Assembly: GCF_004345025.1 (NCBI RefSeq)
Contig: NZ_CP037745.1
Span: 620,001-684,000, forward strand
Origin: Rheinheimera sp. D18
Lineage (GTDB): Bacteria; Pseudomonadota; Gammaproteobacteria; Enterobacterales; Alteromonadaceae
DNA: 64,000 nucleotides
Reading direction: 5' to 3'
A program made the translations under genes and the position numbers. Position 1 is the first letter of the stretch, and each line of letters starts with the position of its first letter. Of this stretch, positions 24,270 to 32,907 are shown in pieces. The notes under the pieces were generated by a model, which was not told where the DNA came from, made no database searches, and saw only the letters and a program-made list of their open reading frames with translations.

Positions 24270-24713
24270 ATGCCACAAATTGAGCGCAGTGCGCTGGTTT
24301 TTTATAGTGCACAGCAGATGTTTGATTTAGTCAATGCTGTACCTGACTATCCGCAGTTTCTGCCTGGCTGTACCTCTGCCCGTATTGTTAGTCGGTCTGA
24401 TACAGAGATGGTGGCGGCGCTTACTGTTTCCAAGGCCGGTATTGGTCATACTTTTACTACGCGTAATACGTTGTATCCCGCACAGCGCATTGCTATGCAA
24501 TTAGTTGATGGCCCGTTTAAACAATTACAGGGTGGTTGGGAGTTTCAGCCATTAAGCGCGACGGCGTGTAAGGTGATACTGAAACTAGAGTTTGAGTTTT
24601 CTAACAGATTAATTCAATTCGCCTTTGGTAAAATATTTACTGAGCTTACCGCGTCAATGATTAATGCATTTACACAACGGGCAAAACAGGTATACGGGGT
24701 GCAGCATGACTGA
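24270..24713 (+). CDS. ratA: RatA-family START-like protein (CoQ10-binding/ribosome association)
   Basis: A 147-residue START/SRPBCC-fold protein. The ATG at 24270 follows GGGGAG and yields the family's normal N-terminus ([21 protein letters not shown]); longer in-frame sequence upstream overlaps smpB on the other strand and is not coding. Other motifs are [11 protein letters not shown] and FTTRNTL. The family includes E. coli RatA (reported to block 70S formation) and COQ10-type quinone chaperones, so its real role in this organism is open. It overlaps rnfH by 8 bases. Confidence 0.9.
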   Translation: MPQIERSALVFYSAQQMFDLVNAVPDYPQFLPGCTSARIVSRSDTEMVAALTVSKAGIGHTFTTRNTLYPAQRIAMQLVDGPFKQLQGGWEFQPLSATACKVILKLEFEFSNRLIQFAFGKIFTELTASMINAFTQRAKQVYGVQHD

Positions 24714-25053
24714 GCAAATTACTGTAGAAGTAACGTACGCCTTACCTGAACGACAAAGCTTACTTACCTTAACTGTAGGGCGCTTATGTACAGTGCAGCA
24801 AGCAATTGAACAAAGTGGTATTTTGCAGCAATTTGTCGATATAGATTTAACCCGGCAAAAAGTAGGTATTTGGAGCCGTCCGGTTAAACTAGATGATGTG
24901 GTAAAAGCGGGTGACCGCGTAGAAATTTACCGAGCGTTAATTGCCGATCCAAAAGATTTACGTCGACGCAGAGCTGAAAAAGCTAAAGAAGAAGGGCGAG
25001 CAGATAAAACTACCGGCGGCCGAGTACATGATGCTAAACCAGTTAGCGAATAA
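24706..25053 (+). CDS. rnfH: RnfH family ubiquitin-like protein
   Basis: A 115-residue member of the RnfH/UPF0125 family with a beta-grasp fold ([15 protein letters not shown] at the start; [25 protein letters not shown] is the family signature). The ATG at 24706 lies inside the end of ratA, so the two are translationally coupled, the usual ratA-rnfH pair. No molecular function is established. A Lys/Arg-rich, probably disordered tail follows the domain. Confidence 0.92.
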   Translation: MTEQITVEVTYALPERQSLLTLTVGRLCTVQQAIEQSGILQQFVDIDLTRQKVGIWSRPVKLDDVVKAGDRVEIYRALIADPKDLRRRRAEKAKEEGRADKTTGGRVHDAKPVSE

Positions 25054-25057
25054 AAAA

Positions 25058-25078
25058 CCAGCTTAACGCTGGCTTTTT
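25058..25078. terminator. Bidirectional terminator between rnfH and bamE
   Basis: CCAGC (25058-25062) pairs with GCTGG (25068-25072), flanked by A6 on one side and T5 on the other, between convergent genes. Confidence 0.7.
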
Positions 25079-25092
25079 ATGTTGCGGTTTTT

Positions 25093-25443
25093 TTAAATAT
25101 CGAGTGGCGTGTTAAAGTCTGCTGATTTTTCAAAATCACCTTTTAAATCAACTAGCTTGTCGTCTTTAAACTCAACAATAAGCTGTTTCTTAAACTGGCT
25201 GCCGTTACCGCCTTTTAATGCGTAAAAATAATGCCAGGTATCATTGTCAAAAGCATTACTGGCCACTGGCGTACCTAGTACATACTTTACTTGTTCTTTA
25301 GTCATGGCAATGCGCAGTTTATCGATATCTTTTTGCTCTAAAAAGTTACCCTGTGGTACATCAATGCGATATACCCAGCTACTACAGCCATTTAGGCTTA
25401 ATAAACCGATTACCAATACTAAGGTTGCTATTACTGCTTTCAT
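25093..25443 (-). CDS. bamE: Outer-membrane assembly lipoprotein BamE
   Basis: BamE is a small lipoprotein of the BAM complex that inserts beta-barrel proteins. 116 residues with the lipobox LLSLNGC; the mature part starts SSWVYRIDVPQGN, and the GNFLEQKDIDKLRIAMTKEQV region plus VLGTPVASNAF and WHYFYAL is the SmpA/OmlA signature. It follows recN on the same strand, as in many gammaproteobacteria. Confidence 0.96.
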   Translation of the reverse strand: MKAVIATLVLVIGLLSLNGCSSWVYRIDVPQGNFLEQKDIDKLRIAMTKEQVKYVLGTPVASNAFDNDTWHYFYALKGGNGSQFKKQLIVEFKDDKLVDLKGDFEKSADFNTPLDI

Positions 25444-25510
25444 TTGTCACATCTACTTTATCTGAATGGGCTTATCATACCTCATGACAAGCCCGCTGAA
25501 AAATCTTCTT

Positions 25511-27184
25511 TCAGACTACGGGGGCACATAAAAGTTCGCGTGCATTGGCAAGCGCACTGGCACTAATATTTTCACCGGCCAGTAAGCGGGCAATTTCACT
25601 GATCCTGTCTTCATCACTGAGTTGGCGCATACGGGTTTCTGTAGCTTGACCGTCGGTATATTTTTCGACAAATAATTGTTGATGCCCCTGACTTGCTACC
25701 TGTGGCAAGTGGGTAACACAAATAATTTGTGTTGATTCACCTAACTGGCGTAATAAACGGCCAACGCCGGCGGCTACAGGGCCACTGATGCCTACATCTA
25801 CTTCATCGAATATAAGTGTTGGTGTAGTAATTTTATCGGCCAAAATAACTTGTATGGCTAAGCTGATACGGGATAACTCACCGCCTGATGCCACCTTGTG
25901 TAGTGCTTGCAGTGGTTGCCCAGGGTTAGTTGAAACCTGAAACTCTATTGCATCTATACCGTTTGCGCTGGCTTGCTCTGGCGTTAACTTTTGCATTTCT
26001 ATGCTAAAACGTGCGTTAGCCATACTTAATTCGTGCATGCTACGGCTAATTTTTTCACTTAGCGTTGCGGCAGCTTGCTGACGTAAGTCGCTTAGCTGTT
26101 CGGCCTGCACCATATAGTGCTGTTGTGCTTGTATAATATCTTCGTTGAGTTGCTGTAGCCGTTGATCATTGCCAGTTAACGTGGCTAATTGTGCTGCTAG
26201 CTGCTGGTGTAGTATTGGTAGCTCTTCGTTAGCAACTTGATGTTTGCGCGCTAGGTTTAACCATTGACCAAGTCGCTCGTCAATTTGAGCTAAACGCTCA
26301 GGGTCTAACTCAACTTTATCGGCATAGCGGCGCAGTTCACGGCTGGCTTCTTCGGTTTGCAGTAGGGCATCATTGAGCATTTGGCTGATATTGTTTAACG
26401 CAGGGTCTAAACTACTGAGTTGCTCAAGCTGTGCGGTGGCGACGGATAACGCCTGATAAATATTTTGTTGTTCATCATCGTAGAGTAGCTGTAAACATTG
26501 TTGGCTTTGGCTTAGTAATGTATTGCCATGGCTTAACCGGCTATGTTCGGCTTCAAGTTCTGGGTATTCGCTTTCTAAGGCAGCAAAATTATCCAGTTCT
26601 GCAACTTGATATTCCAACAGCTGGCGTTGTGCGTCGCGTTGATGTTGTGATTGCTCTAATTCGCTATATTCGCGCTGCAGTTGTTGCCAGTGGCGCCAAG
26701 TATTGCGGGTTGCTTCACGTGCATTGCTGTTAGTGGCAAATGCATCAACTAATTGACGTTGGTAATCTTGTTTTAGCAGTTGCTGATGCGCATGCTGACC
26801 GTGAATGCTTAATAAATGCTGGCCCAAGGCTTTAAGCTGCTGTGCCGGCACTTGCACGCCATTTATATAACCACGTGAGCGGCCTTCACTGCTAACCACA
26901 CGGCGCACTATACATTCATTGCCCATAGCGAGGTCTTGTTCGGCTAACCACTGTTGTGCAGCACTAAGTTTACTAATATCAAAACTGGCAACAATGTCGG
27001 CTTTGTCCGCACCTGGGCGAACTACACCGGCATCGGCGCGTTCACCTAAACATAATGATAGGGCGTCAATGGCAATTGATTTACCAGCACCGGTTTCACC
27101 AGTAATGGTAGACATACCGCTGGCCCAATCTATTTCTAGCGCACGGACAATGGCAAAATTACTGATATGCAGATGACATAGCAT
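25511..27184 (-). CDS. recN: DNA repair ATPase RecN
   Basis: RecN is an SMC-like protein of double-strand break repair. It has 557 residues: Walker A GETGAGKSIAIDAL near residue 30, coiled coil with a Gln-rich middle (about 160-370), and a C-terminal head with signature SGGELSRISLAIQVI and Walker B TLIFDEVDVGISG. A clear LexA box lies 26 bases upstream, matching SOS control of recN elsewhere. It sits between nadK and bamE, all on the minus strand. Confidence 0.97.
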   Translation of the reverse strand: MLCHLHISNFAIVRALEIDWASGMSTITGETGAGKSIAIDALSLCLGERADAGVVRPGADKADIVASFDISKLSAAQQWLAEQDLAMGNECIVRRVVSSEGRSRGYINGVQVPAQQLKALGQHLLSIHGQHAHQQLLKQDYQRQLVDAFATNSNAREATRNTWRHWQQLQREYSELEQSQHQRDAQRQLLEYQVAELDNFAALESEYPELEAEHSRLSHGNTLLSQSQQCLQLLYDDEQQNIYQALSVATAQLEQLSSLDPALNNISQMLNDALLQTEEASRELRRYADKVELDPERLAQIDERLGQWLNLARKHQVANEELPILHQQLAAQLATLTGNDQRLQQLNEDIIQAQQHYMVQAEQLSDLRQQAAATLSEKISRSMHELSMANARFSIEMQKLTPEQASANGIDAIEFQVSTNPGQPLQALHKVASGGELSRISLAIQVILADKITTPTLIFDEVDVGISGPVAAGVGRLLRQLGESTQIICVTHLPQVASQGHQQLFVEKYTDGQATETRMRQLSDEDRISEIARLLAGENISASALANARELLCAPVV

Positions 27185-27209
27185 AGGATGCTCCGGTTCT
27201 GGAAATTGT

Positions 27210-27229
27210 TACTGTGAAAAATAACAGTG
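27210..27229. promoter_or_regulatory. LexA (SOS) box upstream of recN
   Basis: Core CTGT-N8-ACAG at 27212-27227, extended to TACTGT...ACAGTG, with an AT-rich centre, as in the gammaproteobacterial LexA consensus. Extra CTGTATA half-sites lie a few bases further upstream. Confidence 0.85.
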
Positions 27230-27281
27230 GTTATTTATACAGTAACTTTATACAGTAATTTACGCGCTGGCAAGTGGGGAG

Positions 27282-28163
27282 TTAATAAAGTTTGCTGCCC
27301 CAACCGAGTTTGTTACGTAGCACGTGAAAATAGCTGTAACCCGGCGGGTGCACTAGCCTAAGTGGCGTGGGGTATTTGCGAATATAAATATCATCACCGG
27401 GCATAACGGCAAGAATAACGTGGCTGTCGCAGCTTATTTGTAAATGAGCATCATTGGTACTGGCAACCTTAAGCCGAATTTCACTGCTGCCTGATACCAC
27501 TAATGGCCTGCTGCTTAGTGTATGGGGGAACATTGGCACTAAGGTTACCGCGTCTAAATCCGGGGTAAGGATAGGGCCGCCACCAGATAAAGAATAAGCC
27601 GTAGAGCCGGTTGGTGTGCTAATAATTAAACCGTCAGAGCGCTGACTATAAACAAAGTCGTCGTTAATATAGGCTTCAAATTCAATCATGTGTGCCACCT
27701 TGTCGGCGTGCAACACTGCTTCGTTTACTGCGCTGTTACTGCTTTTGATTACGCCATGGCGATGCACTGATATTTCTAGCAGGTTACGCTTTTCGGTAAC
27801 AAAGTTACCTGCCAGCACTTCGCTTAGCGGTTGTTCAAAATTTTCGGGAGCGAGATCAGTTAAAAAGCCTAAATTACCTCGGTTAACACCCAGTACGGAT
27901 ACATCAAACCGCGCGAGCACTCTGGCTGCGCCTAGCATATTGCCGTCGCCACCGACCACGATTGCCAAATCACATTTTTCGCCAAGCGCCACTAAATCTA
28001 ATACATCGACATTGGGAATGGTTAGCGATTCTGCTACGCGCTCTTCAACATACACCTTTAAGCCTTGCTGCTGTAAAAAGGTATACAGTGCCATTAGGGT
28101 GTTGTTAGCACCCGCGTGGTGGGGTTTGCCAATTAGGCCGACGGTGTTAAAGGCGTGTTGCAT
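27282..28163 (-). CDS. nadK: NAD kinase
   Basis: NadK phosphorylates NAD to NADP. It has 293 residues; the diacylglycerol-kinase-like motif is [16 protein letters not shown], with later conserved [11 protein letters not shown] and [22 protein letters not shown], all typical. It is divergent from hrcA, and recN follows on the same strand. Confidence 0.97.
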   Translation of the reverse strand: MQHAFNTVGLIGKPHHAGANNTLMALYTFLQQQGLKVYVEERVAESLTIPNVDVLDLVALGEKCDLAIVVGGDGNMLGAARVLARFDVSVLGVNRGNLGFLTDLAPENFEQPLSEVLAGNFVTEKRNLLEISVHRHGVIKSSNSAVNEAVLHADKVAHMIEFEAYINDDFVYSQRSDGLIISTPTGSTAYSLSGGGPILTPDLDAVTLVPMFPHTLSSRPLVVSGSSEIRLKVASTNDAHLQISCDSHVILAVMPGDDIYIRKYPTPLRLVHPPGYSYFHVLRNKLGWGSKLY

Positions 28164-28232
28164 AGTGGTGTCCTTTCAATGCGTTATCGCAGTATAACGG
28201 CAGCAAGCGTAACAGACTAGCGGTGAATGTCG

Positions 28233-28260
28233 CTTGAATTATAAGCCGATGCCCCCATAT
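28233..28260 (+). promoter_or_regulatory. Sigma-32 heat-shock promoter of hrcA-grpE
   Basis: -35 CTTGAAT (28233-28239), 13-bp spacer, -10 CCCCATAT (28253-28260). The -10 is a full match to CCCCATNT and the -35 differs from CTTGAAA by one base. It lies 30 bases before hrcA. Confidence 0.85.
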
Positions 28261-28290
28261 CAAAACTCAGTAAAGCAGTGAGAGCGGTAA

Positions 28291-29322
28291 ATGACGTTAA
28301 CCCTTAGTAGGCCTGAGCTAATTTTAAAGTTGATCGTAGAGCAGTATCTGTTAGACGGCCAGCCAGTGTCATCTAAGTTATTGGCAGATAATACTCAACT
28401 AGCAGTGAGCTCGGCTACGGTTCGAAATACTATGATGGCACTTGAGCAACAGGGCTTAATTCGCTCGCCACATACTTCGGCAGGGCGAATTCCTACCTCT
28501 GCCGGTATTCGATTATTTATCGACAAAATGTTGCAACTGCAACCTTTAACTAGCTTTTGGAACAATGAGCTTCAGCGCAAATTAGTGCCGCAGTTGCCGG
28601 TATCGTTGCTATGCCAACAGGCGGGGCAACTGTTAACTAACTTAACTGGGTTTGTCGCTATTGTTAGTGCACCAAAGGCCGATGGTCGTATTGTGCGGCA
28701 AATTGATTTAGTGCGTCTTGCAGCCGATAGATTATTATTAGTTGTAATAGATGAAGACGGTGATATTTTGCACCGTGTGTTGCACTGTGAAATGGCAATT
28801 GATAACAGTACATTAAGTAAAGTATTGTGTTTGCTTAATGCGGCATTAGGTGGTGGCGGCCAGTGGCAGGATGGCATTGAGCGGCTCGGCACTATAATGC
28901 GTAGCGAAACAGCGTTGTGTCAGCAGTTGTTACAAAAAGTGCTGGGGCAACTAAGTTTAGATGAGTTACAGCAACATCAGCCGTTAGTTTATGGCCAACA
29001 TCAGTTATTATTGACGCCAGAATACCAGCAAAATTCTGCTTTGCAGCAGGTTATGCAAATGCTAGAGCGGCCAGATGGTTTAATGCAGTTGTTAGATACC
29101 GTGACACATGATGACCAGCCCAAATTGTTGTTGGGTAAAGAGTCAGGTTTTGTTGAGCTAAGTAATGTTAGCGTTATTGTGCGGCGCTATCAAACTCAGC
29201 CAAAACGCTTGATTGCGTTATTAGGCCCAAGGCGAATGAATTACGCCCGTTTAATTCCATTAGTTGACGCTTGTGCTCGCCAGTTAAATTTAAACTTGAA
29301 TCGGCGCCAAGCATCCCCATAA
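28291..29322 (+). CDS. hrcA: Heat-inducible transcription repressor HrcA
   Basis: HrcA binds CIRCE operators and represses chaperone genes; in other bacteria its folding depends on GroEL. It has 343 residues: an N-terminal winged helix (LADNTQLAVSSATVRNTMMALEQ, then the SPHTSAGRIPTSAGIRLFID hallmark) and a GAF-like dimerisation domain. It is encoded directly upstream of grpE (30 bp) behind a sigma-32 promoter. The only CIRCE in the window is in front of rpoH. HrcA is patchy in gammaproteobacteria, so its presence together with sigma-32 is notable. Confidence 0.96.
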   Translation: MTLTLSRPELILKLIVEQYLLDGQPVSSKLLADNTQLAVSSATVRNTMMALEQQGLIRSPHTSAGRIPTSAGIRLFIDKMLQLQPLTSFWNNELQRKLVPQLPVSLLCQQAGQLLTNLTGFVAIVSAPKADGRIVRQIDLVRLAADRLLLVVIDEDGDILHRVLHCEMAIDNSTLSKVLCLLNAALGGGGQWQDGIERLGTIMRSETALCQQLLQKVLGQLSLDELQQHQPLVYGQHQLLLTPEYQQNSALQQVMQMLERPDGLMQLLDTVTHDDQPKLLLGKESGFVELSNVSVIVRRYQTQPKRLIALLGPRRMNYARLIPLVDACARQLNLNLNRRQASP

Positions 29323-29352
29323 TACATCTACTTAATTTGGGAGTAGTAATGC

Positions 29353-29916
29353 ATGACTGAGCAACAACAGCCAAACGAAAATACCACTGAGCAAGCAAAC
29401 GAGCACGCCGACACTGTAGAGTTATCAGGTGAGCAGGCTGTTATAGCCAAACTTGAAGCCGAGTTAGCCGATGCCAAAGCGCAGTTAACTGAGCAGCAAG
29501 ATCTGATGTTGCGTATTAAAGCTGAATCAGAAAACGTGCGTCGCCGCGCCAGTATGGACGTAGAAAAGGCGCATAAATTTGCGCTAGAAAAATTTGCCGG
29601 TGAGCTATTATCCGTAGCCGATAATTTAGAGCGGGCGTTAGAATTTATTAACCGTGAAGACGAAGCGGTAAGAGGTTTAGCTGAAGGTGTTGATTTAACA
29701 CTAAAAGGTTTCTTAGATACCATCGCTAAATTTGGTGTTAACCAAGTTAGCCCGTTAGGTCAGCCGTTTAACCCTGACTTACACGAAGCTATGAGTATTC
29801 AGCCATCGGCAGACGTGGCGCCAAATACCGTTACCTTTGTTATGCAAAAAGGCTATGAGTTAAATGGTCGCTTGTTACGTCCGGCTATGGTTGGTGTTTC
29901 TAAAGCTCCCGAATAG
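29353..29916 (+). CDS. grpE: Nucleotide exchange factor GrpE
   Basis: GrpE releases ADP from DnaK. 187 residues: an acidic Gln/Glu-rich N-terminus, a long helix ([20 protein letters not shown]) and the signature [13 protein letters not shown], then [14 protein letters not shown]. The GGGAG ribosome site precedes two near-adjacent ATGs (29349 and 29353); only the second is in frame. It is the second gene of hrcA-grpE and ends at a strong terminator. Confidence 0.97.
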   Translation: MTEQQQPNENTTEQANEHADTVELSGEQAVIAKLEAELADAKAQLTEQQDLMLRIKAESENVRRRASMDVEKAHKFALEKFAGELLSVADNLERALEFINREDEAVRGLAEGVDLTLKGFLDTIAKFGVNQVSPLGQPFNPDLHEAMSIQPSADVAPNTVTFVMQKGYELNGRLLRPAMVGVSKAPE

Positions 29917-29944
29917 GCTGCGGTGTCACCACTAATATTTTGAT

Positions 29945-29967
29945 AAAACCGGCATCTTGCCGGTTTT
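29945..29967 (+). terminator. Rho-independent terminator of hrcA-grpE
   Basis: AAAACCGGC (29945-29953), ATCTT, GCCGGTTTT (29959-29967), continuing into a T run to 29970. Confidence 0.9.
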
Positions 29968-30060
29968 TTTATGTTAAAACTAACGTATTACTATACCGTG
30001 TAAAAAGTGGCTGATAGCGTGCTTAAGCGACAATATATACAACAAATTCCAGAGGTTTGT

Positions 30061-32796
30061 ATGCCACCGCAGTTTATTCGGGCTGTAAAACAACTTATTC
30101 CAGCAGAACGCTACTTTGACGATCCGATCGCGACACTAGCCTTTGGTACTGATGCCAGTTTTTATCGTTTAATACCTAAATTAGTGCTACGCATTGAAAG
30201 CGAGTCTGAAGTTGTCGCGCTGTTAAAGCTTGCTAATCAATATCAGGTTGCTATTACTTTTCGTGCCGCAGGCACCAGCTTATCCGGCCAAGCGGTAACC
30301 GATTCGGTGTTGTTGGTGCTAGGTGAAAACTGGCAACAGCGCGAAGTGCGCGGTTTAGGTGAGCAAATTCGTTTACAACCCGGAGTTATAGGTGCGCAGG
30401 CCAATAGTGCGCTTAGCAAATTTCAGCGCAAAATTGGCCCAGATCCCGCATCAATCAACAGCTGTAAAGTTGGCGGTATTGTTGCTAATAATGCCAGCGG
30501 TATGTGCTGCGGCACGGCGCAAAATAGTTTTAATACTATCGCGGCAATGCGCATAGTGCTGTTTGACGGCACGGTTTTGGATACCGAAGATGCGCTCAGC
30601 GTGACTGCATTTAAGCAAAGCCATGCCCAGCTATTAAATGATTTGGCATTGCTAGGCGCACAAACTCGCGCTAACACAGTACTGCGTGAAAAAATTCAAC
30701 ATAAATATCGATTAAAAAACACCACGGGCTTTTCATTAAATGCGCTAACAGAGTTTAACGACCCGATAGATATTTTAATGCATTTAATGGTGGGTTCTGA
30801 GGGTTGCCTTGGTTTTATTAGTGCCGTTACCTATAACACCGTGCCGGATTATCCGCATAAAGCCAGCGCTTTACTGGTATTTGAGTCAGTAGAAAGTTGT
30901 TGTCAGGCGGTTAGGATCTTAAAAACGGCTAAGGTGTCAGCGGTTGAATTGCTAGATAGGCGCAGCCTACGCTCAGTTGAACACAAAGAGGGTATGCCAA
31001 GCTGGGTGAAAACCTTATCTGCGAATGCGTGCGCTTTGCTAATTGAAACCACCGCAGCTAGTGCTAGCTTATTGCAACAACAGTTAGCTCAATTAAATAT
31101 AGTAATTCAACAGTTTACACTAGAGCAGCAAGTAAGCTTTAGTACAGATCCGGCAGTATATAACCAGTTGTGGGCTATTCGTAAAGGTACCTTTCCTGCG
31201 GTTGGTGCGGTGCGCAAAACGGGCACTACGGTAATTATTGAAGATGTGACCTTTCCACTAGAAAAACTGGCCGAAGGCGTGTCTAGGCTGCAGCAATTAT
31301 TTGATAAATATTATTACACTGAAGCGATTATTTTTGGTCATGCTTTAGAAGGTAATTTGCATTTTGTTTTTACTCAGGGGTTTGACGACGGTACGCAGGT
31401 TGCGCGGTATGAAGCCTTTATGCAGGAAGTAACCAGTTTGGTAGCTACTGAGTTTGGCGGCTCGTTAAAAGCTGAGCATGGCACGGGTCGTAATATGGCG
31501 CCCTTTGTTGAACTAGAGTGGGGTAGTGACGCTTATCAGCTAATGTGGCAGATAAAGCATTTACTAGACCCGAAACATATTTTAAACCCTGAAGTGGTGT
31601 TAAGTCATAATCCTAGGTTGCATTTGCAAAACTTGAAGCCGCTCCCCCCGACGCATTTTTTAGTTGATAAGTGCATAGAGTGTGGTTTTTGTGAACCAGT
31701 GTGTCCATCGAAAAAACTTAGCTTAACGCCGCGCCAGCGCATCGTAACGCAGCGTGAAATATCACGTTTAAATCGCAGTGGTGATGACCCTAAACGTTTA
31801 GCTGCTTTGCAGCAGGCCTACCAATATCAAGGCAACGATACTTGTGCTGGCTGCGGTATGTGCAGTACTGCATGCCCTGTGGGTATTAATACCGGCGACT
31901 TAACCCGACAACTGCGCGCCGCCAATAATCGGCGCTGGCAGGGTACGGCCACTTTTTTAGCTCGGCATTTTGCTACTGTATCTAGGTTAGCTAAGTTGGG
32001 GCTAACGCTAGGTAAGCTATTTAGCCCACTACTGCCATTTTGGCACTCGGCTATGCCGCAGGCTAATTATGCTAAATTACGCACTCGCGATAATGGCTTA
32101 CAGCCCGTTATTTACCTTGCGGGTTGCTCTGGCCGGGTAATGGCGCCACAAGCAAACAGCAAAGATAGCCGCAGCTTATTGCAGGTTAGTACCGATTTAT
32201 TAGCTAAAGCCGGTTATCAGCTTATTGTACCTGAGGGCATTAATAGTCAGTGCTGTGGTATGCCGTTTCAGTCGAAAGGTCAGTTTGCTGCAGCTAGCCA
32301 AAAACAGCTGCAACTAGAGCAGTGGCTGTTGCAAGCAACCAATAACGGTGAGTTACTGGTGTTTTCGGATACCAGCCCATGCAGTTTAACGCTTAAAGGT
32401 AAGTTAGATGGTCGGTTACAAATTATTGATAGTGTTGATTTTTTATTAAGCAAGGTGTTACCTAAGCTTAATGTTACACCGCTTAACGACGCGGTTGCAC
32501 TGCATGTTAGCTGTAGTGCAAGCCAGTTGGGACAGCAGGATGCGCTGCAAGCGTTACTTAGTGCCTGTAGTAATAATATTGTCGTGCCAGAGGGTATTAG
32601 TTGTTGTGGCTTTGCGGGCGATAAAGGTTTTAACTTACCTAAGCTTAACGCATCGGCATTATCTGGCTTAAAAGCGCAAGTCCAACAATGCGCGCAAGGC
32701 GTATCAACTAGCCGTACCTGCGAAATTGGTTTATCACACCATAGCGGTGTCGAGTATCAGCATATTGTGTATTTGCTTGATAGATGCAGTAGTTAA
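30061..32796 (+). CDS. FAD/Fe-S D-lactate dehydrogenase-like enzyme (GlcD-GlcF type fusion)
   Basis: A 911-residue membrane-associated oxidoreductase. The ATG at 30061 follows AGAGG and begins at the conserved MPPQFIRAV; the GTG at 30007 has no ribosome site. Order of domains: FAD-binding PCMH domain (TFRAAGTSLSGQAV; IVANNASGMCCG), FAD oxidase C-terminal domain with EHGTGRNMAPFVELEWG, two 4Fe-4S motifs (CIECGFCEPVCP and CAGCGMCSTACP), and two CCG domains (CCGMPFQSKG, CCGFAGDKGF). This architecture is that of quinone-linked D-lactate (or 2-hydroxyacid) dehydrogenases feeding the respiratory chain. The substrate is not proved by sequence. It stands alone between terminator and kinase gene. Confidence 0.87.
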   Translation: MPPQFIRAVKQLIPAERYFDDPIATLAFGTDASFYRLIPKLVLRIESESEVVALLKLANQYQVAITFRAAGTSLSGQAVTDSVLLVLGENWQQREVRGLGEQIRLQPGVIGAQANSALSKFQRKIGPDPASINSCKVGGIVANNASGMCCGTAQNSFNTIAAMRIVLFDGTVLDTEDALSVTAFKQSHAQLLNDLALLGAQTRANTVLREKIQHKYRLKNTTGFSLNALTEFNDPIDILMHLMVGSEGCLGFISAVTYNTVPDYPHKASALLVFESVESCCQAVRILKTAKVSAVELLDRRSLRSVEHKEGMPSWVKTLSANACALLIETTAASASLLQQQLAQLNIVIQQFTLEQQVSFSTDPAVYNQLWAIRKGTFPAVGAVRKTGTTVIIEDVTFPLEKLAEGVSRLQQLFDKYYYTEAIIFGHALEGNLHFVFTQGFDDGTQVARYEAFMQEVTSLVATEFGGSLKAEHGTGRNMAPFVELEWGSDAYQLMWQIKHLLDPKHILNPEVVLSHNPRLHLQNLKPLPPTHFLVDKCIECGFCEPVCPSKKLSLTPRQRIVTQREISRLNRSGDDPKRLAALQQAYQYQGNDTCAGCGMCSTACPVGINTGDLTRQLRAANNRRWQGTATFLARHFATVSRLAKLGLTLGKLFSPLLPFWHSAMPQANYAKLRTRDNGLQPVIYLAGCSGRVMAPQANSKDSRSLLQVSTDLLAKAGYQLIVPEGINSQCCGMPFQSKGQFAAASQKQLQLEQWLLQATNNGELLVFSDTSPCSLTLKGKLDGRLQIIDSVDFLLSKVLPKLNVTPLNDAVALHVSCSASQLGQQDALQALLSACSNNIVVPEGISCCGFAGDKGFNLPKLNASALSGLKAQVQQCAQGVSTSRTCEIGLSHHSGVEYQHIVYLLDRCSS

Positions 32797-32907
32797 GTAT
32801 ATTTACTGCAATATTTTAGCTAAGGTTAAAGCTATATTGGGTTACTTGTCCCAGTATTGTTGATTGCAATTATTTATCGCAACTATTTAGTGCAACTTAG
32901 GAGTCGC

